Source: an uncultured Bacteroidota bacterium (GTDB lineage: Bacteria; Bacteroidota; Bacteroidia; AKYH767-A; 2013-40CM-41-45). Taken from it: a stretch of DNA of 64,000 nucleotides. The stretch is from contig CALMQM010000121.1 in assembly GCA_937871435.1 (NCBI GenBank), positions 1 through 64,000 on the forward strand. Reading direction: 5' to 3'. Position numbers and translations under genes: made by a program. Of this stretch, positions 47,101-55,919 are shown in pieces. The notes under the pieces were generated by a model. That model searched no databases, had not been told where the DNA came from, and worked only from the letters and a program-made list of their open reading frames with translations. Numbering within the stretch: the first letter of the stretch is position 1; each line of letters opens with the position of its first letter.

Positions 47101-49679
47101 GTCGCGGAATTAGTTGTCTCATTGTATCCTGTGTTAATCGTAAGCGATGGAATAAGGTTGGAAGGATCACATGGATTACAACATGCTGTTTTGTGTATCG
47201 TTACTGTCACCGTTTCACCCGCTGAATTGGAAACAACCAATACATAATCGCCTTCAGGAAAAACTCCGGTAATGCATGCACTACCCTGACCACTGGTGAT
47301 GCTGGCTCCAGGTGGTACATTCCATACATAAGTATAGGGACCACAACAGCTCGTAACATTTGCACACAGAGTATTACAATCTGTAAATTCGAGTGTAGCA
47401 GACAAATAAGTAGGATTGAAACATGCATTGTCGAATGCGGCGATTTCATCACCACCATTGTAATCAATTTCAAAAGCAACTCTGTCGATCATATTGGTCA
47501 CAGGATCCCAGTCGTTTGCGGCAGTTCCTGCCAACGGTTCCCACAATCCTAATGAAGAAACAGGAGCCGGATTGCAATTTGTTATCGGAGCGCAAATGCG
47601 GTGCCAGCCATCTGTTTCGGTTACTGTAACAGAAGAAGTGAATTTGAATCCTTTTCCATTTCTGTAAATGTAAAAGACAGGATGAAGATTCAGCACATTT
47701 TGCGGATCACCATCATCAATTACTTTGTAGTCGTAACAGAATTCTCCGCAGCACCATCTACCATTATAACCCGGCTCCGCCATCAACTGCGACATGCCGG
47801 TAAGATCCGATGCCAGAACATAGTAATCACCCGCGCCATTCTGTGATCCAACATTGCTGATCTGAACATCAACCATCGGTGCATTCGGATTGGGTTGCCA
47901 GTCATGCAGGTTATTGTCATCAAAATTCCGACAATACCCGGCGTTGCATGGACAATCCACAACGGTAATTGTGTTCGCGACTGAATCAAGATGTCCGCAT
48001 GAATCGGTGAACACGTAATACAGAGTATGTACACCAATTTGAGCCTGGCCCGGATTAAACCATTCATCAGCATAGGTGCCCGGACCATGATAAACTCCAC
48101 CGGCTGGTGAACCTCCGGTCAAATGGAAGGAAATATCACCGCTGCATTCTCTTGGCAGAATTGTATTCCATGTCAATGTCGGAGGTGTATAAATGGAAAT
48201 GCATACGGTATCAGTATCAGAACAAATCCCGGCATTGCTTACAATTACTGCATAACATGTAGCCGCTGAAGGACACACTGTGACCGTATTGCTACCGCCG
48301 GGAATGGCCACCCAACCTGCAAGAGTATACCATTGATAAGAAGTTGCACTTCCACCTGCAGGAGTTGAAAGTGTAATACAGGAGCCTGCACATATTGTCG
48401 AATCCGGACCTGCATCAGCTACCGGCTCAGCAACTATTTTTATCGTGTCACAACATTCGTAGAGACCACATGGAGTTATTGCCGAAACACAAAGCACACC
48501 AACAATTCCTGTTTGCATAGCTGCGGCTGTCCATCCTATAGTTACTGATGAACTTCCCTGTCCGGACAACAAATTCATCCCGGCCGGTAATGACCATGAG
48601 TAAGCTGTCGCTCCCGGAACTGCAGCGATAGAAAAAGTTGCGGTTCCTGATGAAGGAATTCCGCAGAAAATTTTCGGACCGAGAATCGGACAAATGTCTG
48701 TTACAGGAGAAGAAGAAGTACAAGGAGAACAAGCTGCAAGATTGAGTGATCTGTTTGGGGTCAGAATCAAATCATCAAAAACATCTGTGAAGCCATCGCC
48801 ATTTAAATCGGTATTAAAATATCCATTGATACCATTCTGAATGTCATTCTGCATAATTGGTTCATCACAATCATTGATCAGCCCATCCTGATTCAGATCG
48901 CCGGAATAAATGGACCATACCCCTTCGCTGTTCACATCAATCATATTTTCACAATACGCTTTAGAAGCACCGGTGCTGAAATCATAAAAAGTATTTCCGG
49001 ACATGCCAATCGGAACTGAACTCCATGTTTCGAGTGAACTGCGATGTCTTATTACGATGTAATAGTTGCCTCCGTTTAGTGAACAGGGAAATTCACAATG
49101 CAAACTTCCATCGGTTTGTAACATGCCGGTATCACTGGCGATCACTAAACAGGCATCTGTCACATCATGCAATTCCACAATTACTGAATCAACATCAGTA
49201 GGATTATACGGAGGGATGGCTCCAAGCTCATTGTAAATTGCCGGTGACATGGTTCCGTTTCCCTGATAATATCCCTGAATAAATAATTTCAGATCAAGTA
49301 CTACCTGTGGAAGAACAGTAACTGTTACAAAGGAACATGCTCCTGGAGTCACACATCCACCTTCTCCCCTTACGAAATATGTTTCGGTCGTAAAAGGCAC
49401 AACTGTGATAGCAAAACCATTACCTGCCGGTACACCTCCACACGATCCGCTATACCAAAACCAGTCTGTAGCATCATTTAAATTTCCTGATGCAATCGAC
49501 AACACAACCGCATTGCCGACACACACTGAATTCTGCGAAACGGAGATTGCAGGTAAATCCGCATCCTGACAAGTCATTTCAGATTGAGCCTCATTCAAAA
49601 CAGGGCTTGCTCCAATTGTCAGATTAGACAAAATCATAAAGAAAAGAATAGAGAAGCAGAGGTGTAGTGATGTTTTCAT
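41109..49679 (-). CDS. 2856-residue multidomain T9SS surface protein
   Basis: After the signal peptide (ends near TIGAS) come Ig-like segments, then a dockerin-like pair of calcium loops (GDLNQDGLINDCDE and DLNGDGFTDVFDD). Ig-like and CC-rich SprB-type repeats fill the middle, along with a carbohydrate-binding-like domain (EFCYDYKVIDDGDPQ region). A DNRLRE domain follows (ALFKFNMASIPSNS, PWTENTVTWNGAP). SprB repeats and at least six PKD-like repeats of the type GATSYxWTxPxG with GQGTxSIxV fill the C-terminal third. A type A sorting domain (LLQIYPNPNRGLFTLQF, KGMYLLTIED) ends the protein. It is likely a surface adhesin or matrix protein; no enzyme core is obvious. It is transcribed alone with a strong terminator. 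Confidence 0.9.
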   Translation of the reverse strand: MKTSLHLCFSILFFMILSNLTIGASPVLNEAQSEMTCQDADLPAISVSQNSVCVGNAVVLSIASGNLNDATDWFWYSGSCGGVPAGNGFAITVVPFTTETYFVRGEGGCVTPGACSFVTVTVLPQVVLDLKLFIQGYYQGNGTMSPAIYNELGAIPPYNPTDVDSVIVELHDVTDACLVIASDTGMLQTDGSLHCEFPCSLNGGNYYIVIRHRSSLETWSSVPIGMSGNTFYDFSTGASKAYCENMIDVNSEGVWSIYSGDLNQDGLINDCDEPIMQNDIQNGINGYFNTDLNGDGFTDVFDDLILTPNRSLNLAACSPCTSSSPVTDICPILGPKIFCGIPSSGTATFSIAAVPGATAYSWSLPAGMNLLSGQGSSSVTIGWTAAAMQTGIVGVLCVSAITPCGLYECCDTIKIVAEPVADAGPDSTICAGSCITLSTPAGGSATSYQWYTLAGWVAIPGGSNTVTVCPSAATCYAVIVSNAGICSDTDTVCISIYTPPTLTWNTILPRECSGDISFHLTGGSPAGGVYHGPGTYADEWFNPGQAQIGVHTLYYVFTDSCGHLDSVANTITVVDCPCNAGYCRNFDDNNLHDWQPNPNAPMVDVQISNVGSQNGAGDYYVLASDLTGMSQLMAEPGYNGRWCCGEFCYDYKVIDDGDPQNVLNLHPVFYIYRNGKGFKFTSSVTVTETDGWHRICAPITNCNPAPVSSLGLWEPLAGTAANDWDPVTNMIDRVAFEIDYNGGDEIAAFDNACFNPTYLSATLEFTDCNTLCANVTSCCGPYTYVWNVPPGASITSGQGSACITGVFPEGDYVLVVSNSAGETVTVTIHKTACCNPCDPSNLIPSLTINTGYNETTNSATGIGQSEMNWVLTGAPASEGLSLPMAPFTIAYGYNGKPTFANSQWISSSLSALTVGNNATGPAFTFEYMFCVCQDDTVHFDFSAGLDDSILVYIDNYAIVFPQGPYNGYGGLDYHQAYFLTSGVHHLRVDLRNLGGSVMGFDISGTISGNHLLKHGTCNPSFMAADAGPDISICRNECATIGAAPVSGMTAYNWFSLPGFVPIPGGSNFITVCPTTNTCYALITTDANGCNDTDTVCVTIRDLGLTCQGTNIVCHGASTGSVCATIACPDPPYSISWTRNGVLFPGPNSLCLTDLTAGTYCITVIPANGSIESCCYTVTEPPAMDLSITVFPPAGCGQTGGFTLIPSGGTANYTLSIEPCPTLGCTYPVNPLGISVSNFPPGSYDFILTDANGCVKTFTAIMPDAPLTVNCQGTNVTCHGGLNGSACVTTNCGTAPFNYSWTKNGNAISTTTSCANGLAAGVYCVTVTDANGITASCCYTVTEPPALSINVIVFDAPTCGGLGSFSFIPGGGVGPYTISTSPCVQNYPCSFFQTMGFSTLQKYPAGDYTIYVTDSNGCIDSIHVTMHEPVPPIISVDAINPLCCGDSGRFVTHINGGTGPYTIEMRISSGGFSTTIQQYSNVSGPLFSSPNAAPAGQYTIVVTDANGCTSSATLDLVDPPCLELHVSFTPPSVDQCDGTITAYGSGGTPFNLFYPTAHVPYNILISQISGNTSTAVYSQSGNVTDVPFYNYGNQLCAGIYVVTIADSNGCTRTDTINLECEWQLSPQAGVFKTTCLVATEDAVISQFAPTTNYSNYPFINVSRWTYSTGPFYNTRALFKFNMASIPSNSVVNATLLLSNCPTCAPNDIHRDLSGLNPWFATPLYGNNSIVSGLSAPWTENTVTWNGAPAANGLTDPGADLGDNTTTNLSVTVTNIIQNISNTGVNNGMMLQLADDPLNPINYYHAINFASRENANAAIRPQLCIDYYASSTTICQGTTVPLQAPVVVGVTYAWYSLPGFVPIGNGNPMNVTPMVSTQYALIATSAGGCKDTNYVMVNVIIDVDDNNPCTQDYCLNGVVHHDPIISCVCPCDSVHHLSPNKVVNGNFSAGNTGFTSDLPNICTCLQGSYCVGNTAKVKCANFLLIPDNTSGTGTGNANYLIVDGRNAAPTIVWQQSVGNIVIGRTYTFSFAVHPNVSGSTDKPSLDVMLGSSVILSVPAVSMVNGMWTTYCTSFTAAANIQSASLRIRQTNPSNLIGYDYGIDDIVFKSCEKNINLDNISYTNVPCYNGSTGSISVSPTGGVSPYTYDWGNGIYTQSISGLSAGTYTVTVTDATGDFNTTSIDILQPDPILPTVSVTTPITCYGGSGCVLVSATGGTPAYSGTGAFCNVNAGTSAYIISDANGCSVTTSVTLTEPSKVEGLISTVAATCGLSNGSATVVASGGTAPYSYSWNGGTTQSSSTLSSIPAGAYYVVITDANGCTGSASTTVAGGGSAPAAPGPVSGPVGVCRNQTGIVYCVNPVAGATSYTWTLPSGVTGSSASNCISVNFPANYGGGFICVTANNGCGSSSATCINAPVLTVKPAVPGSIIGNTIICGPGTHTFSTPLVANATSYNWSVTGTGVAITGGQGTNTISVSVPAGFGQGSLSVYASNCVGNSATRGIYITGIPANSIPITGPTVVCGGTNNVSYSFGTVVGATSYLWTTNTPYISIVSQNGLSCVVNFLPGFTSGNLMVDAITSCGSYQRSVAIKSVPAQPGAITGPYFNLCGAQTVAYSIAAVASATSYNWTTPAGTSILSGQGTTSITVSIPANFSSGNVCVQALNACGSGIFRCLIVSSLPATAGAITGPTTVCKSSVQTYSIATINGANTYSWSITGGASSVPSGTSVSVNYNSATSTSALLKVKGTNACGSGQPAQLNIAVNLACRTSGEEMSQDQLLQIYPNPNRGLFTLQFNSQQEGYRIFRIFDLPGHCLMYKVVDVSAGLNMAEFDLSKEAKGMYLLTIEDQDGTTQPVRINVE

Positions 49680-50095
49680 ATAATTTGATTTAATAAGTCG
49701 AAATTCACTTTGGAAATACTAAATTCCATCGTATTGATACAGACAATACTAAGGATTTGCAATGCCAATCCCGACGAAAAATCCATCGACTTGATAAATG
49801 GTATGTTTTGGGGAACAAGTGGTCTTCAGACAGAAAATTATGGAATCTAAAAAAGAAGCTCAATCAGCAAAGCCTGATCTGGAAAGCCTTTCCGCAATGT
49901 TCAGAATTCTCTCCCCGCTAATTAATCAAGATCCGGATTTTGGTATCAACGCCGGAACAATGTGTCGTTTTGCTTTTCTGATTGCGTTTAATTCGGATAA
50001 ATAAAAAAGATCAATTCGATCGTACAAAGCACAAGTAAAACTGATATTCACTAATTTTCATTCAATGATTGTTCACCCGATCACAAAATCATTAT
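49680..50095. other. Intergenic region upstream of the giant gene
   Basis: This 416-bp AT-rich gap lies between two minus-strand genes. A plus-strand frame at 49798-50004 is open for 68 codons, but it has no ribosome site, no domain and no conserved character that I recognise. No clear terminator for the kinase gene was found. Confidence 0.4.
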
Positions 50096-53023
50096 TCAAA
50101 ATACGATGTAGACCTTTGTTCCTGTTTGTTCTCCCTGCTCGTTTAATACAGATTGTATTTCACAACGTACATTTTTCCCATAAGCTTTGTTGTATGCAAG
50201 GATTCTTTCCTGTACAAGCGTTCTTCCCAAAGAACTTTTTACCGGTCGTCCAAAGCCCGTAGTTCGTTCCGTATTTTTTACTGGTCCGCCATTGTCTTCG
50301 ATGCAAACCTGAATATAGTTATTCAAGTCCTGCACATGGATTCTGATTTTACCGTCTTGATTCTTATTTTTCAATCCATGTTTGAAAGCATTTTCAACAT
50401 AAGGTTGCAAAATCATGGTGGGAATTTTAATCATGGAAATATCAAGTCCGGGATCACAAATTATTTCAATAGTCGTATCTTTTGAATATTGTTCCTTTTC
50501 CAATTCAACATAAACACGAATCATAGAGAGCTCCTCTTCCAGACTACATTCCTGTTTATCGCTTTGATCAAGTGTATAACGAACAAGTTTTGCGAATGAA
50601 GTGAGGTATTTTTCAGCTTCCAGAGAATTATTCTCTTTCATGTAGTGCCTGATTGAATCCATCACATTAAAAACAAAATGAGGATTCATTTGTGCACGTA
50701 AAGCGGTGAGACGAAGAGATGCCTGTCGTATTTCCATTTCGTAATTCGCTTTCGTGCGCGACAAGCGAAATCTATATAAAACGTAAGAAACTATTCCTAT
50801 ACAGAACAACACAACTATTCTGAACCAAAGTGTATTCCACCAGGCAGGGTTCACTATAAAATTAATTGCTGCCGGCATACTGTTAGCCAGACCGGATGAA
50901 TTTACCGCACTTACTTCGAAACGATAATTCCCCGGAAGCAGAACCGGAAACTCCGCGAACCGCGAGGACGTTTCTGAATACAATGTATCTCCATCGGAAA
51001 TTAACTTATACAGATATTGTATTTTTTTATTGCTTCGAAAGGATAAGCCGTTGAATCGAATGCGTATATTATTTTCCGTATAGTCAAGAACAAGTTTGTC
51101 ATGCAGGTTTTTCTTAGCATTATTTACTTCAAAAGAAATTATTTCATTCAATGGCGGGATTGCATTTTTAAAACTATTACGTGTATCAAGCTTTGAAACT
51201 CCCGATTTTGTTGCTACATATAAATAGCCCAACGATTTCGTCATAGCATTCACCTCATTACTTTGAAGTCCGTCATCAACAGTAATTTGTTCTACACTAT
51301 ATGGACTCCTGCCCAATGAATTTAAAAACCGAATTCTTGACACACCTTTGTTCGTTGCACACCAAATCTGATTGCCGTCAAGGAGCAGTTCATTACACAA
51401 ATTTGACGTGAGACCATTATTTTCATTTATTGTCAGGCGAAAATTTTTTGCCAGTATAATTATGCCATATCCTTTTGTGGCCAGATACATTGTATCCTTC
51501 CGTATTTGCAAATCATCAATCCGAATTGTTTTGAATTCAGGTAGTGTATCACTAACTATTCCGGTATTAATATTCAGACAACGCAAACCCTGAAGAGTAC
51601 CAATGATCATCTTATCCTTCCCAATAAAATCAAAACACAAACATTTCCCTCGCACTTCACCTATAACACTGATCCTATCCGCCTGAAATTTAAAAATCTC
51701 GCTGTTCCCTACACTACACATAACTCCCTCGTCATTAGTTTTAATTCCTTCTGTAGCAGTAAAAGTGAATTTGCCGGGAATTGATTTGAAAGTTTCGTTT
51801 ACAATATATCCAGAAAAGGGAGAGCCGACATACACTGTTTCATCCGGAGGCATATTGGAGAGGGCGTAGATGAAATTGTCGTTATTGAATTTATCGGAAG
51901 TAGGAATGTAAGTGCATTTCTCCTGATCGATGTGGACAACCTGGCCACCTTGCAATCCGACAAACAGATCATTTTTTTTCCCTGATAAAATTGCAGTTGC
52001 ACTTTGAGAGAAAGCTTGCGGAAAACTCCATCTTTCAATTCCCAGGTGGGGATAATAATACACTCCATCTTCCAGAGTTCCGAACCAGAAAGAACCTTCG
52101 TTATCCTTGAAAATTGCCGATACACTTTTCTTTGGCAGTAAATGTAGTTCCGGTTGAAGGCTTATAGAATCACGGAAAAAATAAGCACCGTCCGTTGTCC
52201 CTATCCATAATCCGGAACTATCAGCAAACAACTGAAGAATAACATCTGTATTCCACGGCATTTCCTTTTTCCATTTTCCGGATTCAAAAACATAAAACTG
52301 ATTGTTTACTGCCACATACAACACACCCTTATACAGGCAATAACACAATTTGCCGTTGGCTAATGGGCCGAAATTAACAGAGTCAGAAACATTGTTGTGT
52401 GTATAGCATAAGATATTCTCCCATGAAAAGGTCGAAAAATTAGATACGGATTTCATTAATTTCCCGGGAGAAATTTCGTACAGATCTAAATATCTTGTTT
52501 GCTGTGTAACGTCATGATACGAAATTATACGTTTGGTATGTCCTGAACTATCAATCGCCAGAACTCCTGAATATGTAAAACTCACATAAAATGTTCCATT
52601 ACTGTCAATTTGAAAATCAATCGGCACAGCCTGCTGACAAAAATCGACAACGGTTTTTGTGAATTTATATGGCAGAATTTTGCCTTCCTCTTCATAATAA
52701 ATATTTCCGGATCGTCCTATCATCCAGACTCGTCCTCTTGAATCCAACGTCAAACGCAGAATTGAAATATCCAATAAACCTTCAGCTATCCCAAATGATT
52801 TTATCTCATATCCGTCAAATTTTGAAACTCCGCGATCTGTAGCAATCCAGATATACCCTTTCGAATCCTCCACAATTTTGTGAACTTCTGAACTTGGCAA
52901 ACCATCGTCAGCAGAAAAATGTCGTGATGGAATTTCTTTTTGCTGAGCCTGAACAGAGCTTATAAAAATGTTGATGAAAACAATAAGCCGGGTTATACAA
53001 AAAATGCCATTCGAACGAATCAC
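50096..53023 (-). CDS. Propeller-sensor histidine kinase (LytS/YesM type)
   Basis: The 975-residue protein has a signal peptide and repeated two-component-regulator propeller blades (GYIWIATDRGVSKFDG, then RVWMIGRSG), forming two large propellers to about residue 625. A Y_Y_Y domain and one membrane segment near 730-752 follow. The cytoplasmic part has the His-kinase box MNPHFVFN with H782, an N-box QPYVENAFKHG with N878, and EDNGG with D910. Known relatives sense polysaccharides outside the cell and signal to LytTR regulators. No response regulator lies in this window. The start is a GTG; no in-frame ATG precedes the signal peptide, and an in-frame stop lies just upstream. Confidence 0.88.
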   Translation of the reverse strand: MIRSNGIFCITRLIVFINIFISSVQAQQKEIPSRHFSADDGLPSSEVHKIVEDSKGYIWIATDRGVSKFDGYEIKSFGIAEGLLDISILRLTLDSRGRVWMIGRSGNIYYEEEGKILPYKFTKTVVDFCQQAVPIDFQIDSNGTFYVSFTYSGVLAIDSSGHTKRIISYHDVTQQTRYLDLYEISPGKLMKSVSNFSTFSWENILCYTHNNVSDSVNFGPLANGKLCYCLYKGVLYVAVNNQFYVFESGKWKKEMPWNTDVILQLFADSSGLWIGTTDGAYFFRDSISLQPELHLLPKKSVSAIFKDNEGSFWFGTLEDGVYYYPHLGIERWSFPQAFSQSATAILSGKKNDLFVGLQGGQVVHIDQEKCTYIPTSDKFNNDNFIYALSNMPPDETVYVGSPFSGYIVNETFKSIPGKFTFTATEGIKTNDEGVMCSVGNSEIFKFQADRISVIGEVRGKCLCFDFIGKDKMIIGTLQGLRCLNINTGIVSDTLPEFKTIRIDDLQIRKDTMYLATKGYGIIILAKNFRLTINENNGLTSNLCNELLLDGNQIWCATNKGVSRIRFLNSLGRSPYSVEQITVDDGLQSNEVNAMTKSLGYLYVATKSGVSKLDTRNSFKNAIPPLNEIISFEVNNAKKNLHDKLVLDYTENNIRIRFNGLSFRSNKKIQYLYKLISDGDTLYSETSSRFAEFPVLLPGNYRFEVSAVNSSGLANSMPAAINFIVNPAWWNTLWFRIVVLFCIGIVSYVLYRFRLSRTKANYEMEIRQASLRLTALRAQMNPHFVFNVMDSIRHYMKENNSLEAEKYLTSFAKLVRYTLDQSDKQECSLEEELSMIRVYVELEKEQYSKDTTIEIICDPGLDISMIKIPTMILQPYVENAFKHGLKNKNQDGKIRIHVQDLNNYIQVCIEDNGGPVKNTERTTGFGRPVKSSLGRTLVQERILAYNKAYGKNVRCEIQSVLNEQGEQTGTKVYIVF

Positions 53024-53085
53024 AGGAAAATTGTTAGATACAATACGAGATTAACAAACCTATGAAATAAATCGGGAACAGCACA

Positions 53086-53112
53086 ATACCATGCAGGGAA
53101 TTTCCATGGTAT
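53086..53112 (-). terminator. Hairpin directly after a cargo stop, weak terminator candidate
   Basis: ATACCATG (53086-53093) pairs perfectly with CATGGTAT (53105-53112) across an 11-nt loop, starting 7 nt past the stop of the cargo gene at 53120. There is no T-tract, so it may be an attenuating or stabilising stem and not a classic terminator. Confidence 0.35.
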
Positions 53113-53119
53113 CATCGTT

Positions 53120-54952
53120 TCATTGCAGAATCAATTTCCCAACAGATCTTCCTTTGTCTGCATACAATGAATAAAAGTATATTCCATTTGCCCAGGATAA
53201 CCTGTTTACCTCAATAGTGTTTTTGCCGGCTAAACAAGGAATATTTTTACGGGAGTAAACAATTCTGCCACTGACATCACTTATCTCTAATCTGGCTGTT
53301 TGCGATTCAGACATGTTGAATTCAATATTCACTTTATCTTTCACGGGACTTGGATAAACTGAAGTATGAATCTTATCATCACCGGGTGCAGTTGAAAGAC
53401 CGAGAGTAAGATCTACTTTTGCAAAAACAATATCATTCAAAGTTTTTCTATTAAAACATAAATTTGACGACACTCCGGCACCGGGAATACTGTCTCGTTG
53501 ATAAATCAGAGCGGCTCCTTCATAACTTCGAATATTCCTTGCCATTGAAGGATATGCTGCTTCCTCAAATTCTCCGTTGCCGCCTTGTGCCTGGTTGCGC
53601 ACTACATCAAACGGCGCAGACCATGAAGCACCACCATCCGCTGAAGCCATTATAAATACATGATGATGTGCTTCTCCCCAAATTGTTGTATCCGCAAATG
53701 GAGCTTCACAAGGGGACATGAATGAAACATACAATACATTGTTTTCATCTACACCTGCACTTGGTAAAATTGTTGAGCCACCACCATCTAAATAAATCGG
53801 TCGACAATAAGGCATTGGAACAGCGATATTTCCGTCATGGTCCAGATCTGGTGTTGAGGTAAGTTTCATGGATGAATCTGTACCCATCGTTTCATTCCAA
53901 TACATCAGCCCATCAGATTCTGAATATACAGGAGAATAAAATCCTGCAGGTGTTCCGGTCGCACGGAACCATCTCAAAGCTCCCCACCATGCATGACATA
54001 AGCCATTGTTATCAATCAAAACATTGACATCACCGCTTGAAGCAGTCACAGTGTCAACCACTCCACTTCCGGTCCAATAGGTATAACTGGTATCCATACT
54101 AAAAAAAGGAATCGGAAATGTTTTGATGATAGTTTTAGTCCAGGTATTACCACCATCGGTAGATTTAAGAAGTCCGATGTCTGTTTTATAATCTCCATAT
54201 GCAATCGCAACAGTTTGACCTGATGCATCAATAGAAAAACTGCTTCCACCAAAACCCAAATAAAATGAAGAATCAATTTCATGTATGATTTGATCAACAA
54301 CCGGCCAGGTTTGTCCTCCATCATCTGAACGAGAAAAATAGATAGGACCGTTTTGCCCATTTTTTAATAAACCGCTAATGCCACTTCCGTTCCAGATCGC
54401 ATACACAGTATTTCCTGAACTGCTTACTTTGGCCCAGGAATCTTCCGTAGATGAAGAAGAAAATGCACCGGTTTGTAAATCCCAGGCAATACCTGGTCCT
54501 TTCACAGGTCTCCAATTTTGCACCATTCGAAAGAAAGCAAATGAAGCATGAGCAATAGTCATTTCTGCTCCGCTGTCTGTAACTGCCAAGGCAGGAAACC
54601 CTGTTCGAAGACTTCCTTCTGTTCGCTGACTAGGATACGCTCCGGCAACTCCGTTAGGATGATAATACCATTTGGAACTTGTCGCAGCATTCGGATCATA
54701 ATAGTTGTATGCTGTTCCACGATTCGGATAATTACTTAGTGTATCCGGGGAGAACATCCACGCTGCAGAATAAGTCCCATCATTATTTCTGACCAACAAA
54801 TCCCCTGAAGATCCGTTTGCTTGCAAATCATAATATGTTTGTCCGATTATTTCGTCAAGTATCACCGGACTATTTGTAATGATATTGCCGGATTGACCTT
54901 TCACAAAAATCTGAAGAGAAAAGAAAGCAAGGAGTAAAATTTTATTTTTCAT
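53120..54952 (-). CDS. T9SS cargo with Asp-box (BNR/sialidase-like) propeller
   Basis: The 610-residue secreted protein has a signal peptide ending FVKGQ. Asp-box blades (SRSDDGGQTW, KSTDGGNTW, SADGGASW) mark a sialidase-like six-bladed fold. I do not see the arginine triad and Tyr/Glu pair in positions that would support sialidase activity, so a binding or unknown enzyme role is safer. It ends in a type A sorting domain (SVYPSPVKDKVNIEF, LSWANGIYFYSLY). The gene is monocistronic and divergent from the DUF6624 gene. Confidence 0.82.
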   Translation of the reverse strand: MKNKILLLAFFSLQIFVKGQSGNIITNSPVILDEIIGQTYYDLQANGSSGDLLVRNNDGTYSAAWMFSPDTLSNYPNRGTAYNYYDPNAATSSKWYYHPNGVAGAYPSQRTEGSLRTGFPALAVTDSGAEMTIAHASFAFFRMVQNWRPVKGPGIAWDLQTGAFSSSSTEDSWAKVSSSGNTVYAIWNGSGISGLLKNGQNGPIYFSRSDDGGQTWPVVDQIIHEIDSSFYLGFGGSSFSIDASGQTVAIAYGDYKTDIGLLKSTDGGNTWTKTIIKTFPIPFFSMDTSYTYWTGSGVVDTVTASSGDVNVLIDNNGLCHAWWGALRWFRATGTPAGFYSPVYSESDGLMYWNETMGTDSSMKLTSTPDLDHDGNIAVPMPYCRPIYLDGGGSTILPSAGVDENNVLYVSFMSPCEAPFADTTIWGEAHHHVFIMASADGGASWSAPFDVVRNQAQGGNGEFEEAAYPSMARNIRSYEGAALIYQRDSIPGAGVSSNLCFNRKTLNDIVFAKVDLTLGLSTAPGDDKIHTSVYPSPVKDKVNIEFNMSESQTARLEISDVSGRIVYSRKNIPCLAGKNTIEVNRLSWANGIYFYSLYADKGRSVGKLILQ

Positions 54953-55307
54953 GTTGCAAGTATTTATTGTTTACATTTTAGAAATCAAATATAAAATCCA
55001 GATACAGAATAAAATTCAATACAAATCAAAATTGAATTTGCAATGGAATGTTGAAAAACTAAGAATGACCGAATGTCATCCAAGGGTCAATGTTACAAAT
55101 TTAACAGCCAAAATTTCTTTAAATTCAAATTCTCTTTTCCTAAAAATCCGCGAATATTCTTTTTATTTCCATGCATGGCTTTTTCAGGTTTCCCCTCGCC
55201 CAAATTTCGGTTTCATTTTAAAGAAAATATTAAATTGCAGAAAGAATGCGTTGGTCTCAACTCTGAGACAGCTACAATAAAAATTATGTTTCAAAACCAG
55301 AAATAAA
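54953..55307. other. Divergent intergenic region
   Basis: This 355-bp AT-rich gap separates the cargo gene (minus) from the DUF6624 gene (plus), so it must hold two divergent promoters. I find no exact TAnnTTTG box with correct spacing, and the short open frames within it have no protein-like character. Confidence 0.4.
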
Positions 55308-55880
55308 ATGTCGGTTTCGAGGTTTATTCTATTGGGTCTATTTTGTTTCAGTTGCAAATTCGCGACGGCACAGCGCGATGTGGACACGACAGGAATTAAA
55401 AAAGCCCTTTCGCAAATCATGGAACGTGATCAATACATCCGGAAATCTGACGACTCCGCGGCATACAGGTCCATGATTGACAGCTCCAATCTTGCTTATG
55501 TAGAAATGTTGATTCGCAATTATGGATGGCCGGGGAAAAGTTTTGTCGGAGCTTCAGGCAATTATACTGTTTGGTTAATTATTCAACATGCCGATCTCAG
55601 CACACAACAAAAGTATTTACCATTGCTTGAAGCTTCCGTTCAACAGGGTGAATCCAGGGAAGTAGATCTTGTCTATTTACAAGACAGAATACTCATGCGT
55701 GAAGGGAAAAATCAATTGTATGGCACGCAAGTCTGGACTAACTCCAAAACCGGAGTACAGGAATTCTGGCCTATAGAAGACGCGAAACACGTCAATGAAC
55801 GTCGTGAAAAATACGGACTTGAAAAAATCGAAGACTATGCGAAACGCTTTGGAATGGAATACAAAATTCCGGAAGAATAA
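55308..55880 (+). CDS. Exported DUF6624 family protein
   Basis: The 190-residue protein has a signal peptide (about 1-21, ending ATAQR). The body matches DUF6624: YGWPGKSFVGASGNYTVWLI, then HADLSTQQKYLPLLEASVQQGE, LVYLQDRILMREGKNQLYGTQ and GLEKIEDYAKRFGMEY at the end. The family has no known function; it is mostly helical and periplasmic or lipoprotein-like. The Cys in FSCKFA is within the signal segment and not a good lipobox. It is monocistronic and ends 39 bp from the convergent DUF4956 gene. Confidence 0.85.
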   Translation: MSVSRFILLGLFCFSCKFATAQRDVDTTGIKKALSQIMERDQYIRKSDDSAAYRSMIDSSNLAYVEMLIRNYGWPGKSFVGASGNYTVWLIIQHADLSTQQKYLPLLEASVQQGESREVDLVYLQDRILMREGKNQLYGTQVWTNSKTGVQEFWPIEDAKHVNERREKYGLEKIEDYAKRFGMEYKIPEE

Positions 55881-55919
55881 ATATAAATCAGAGAGCGTGT
55901 TACAGAAATTCGTCCCTAT

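Noticed and set aside
49798-50004. 68-codon plus-strand frame upstream of the giant gene
   Set aside because: No ribosome site and no recognisable protein features; alone and antisense-free but unsupported.
53120-54952. Call of active sialidase
   Set aside because: Asp-boxes are present, but the arginine triad and nucleophilic Tyr/Glu pair are not evident, so only a propeller fold is claimed.
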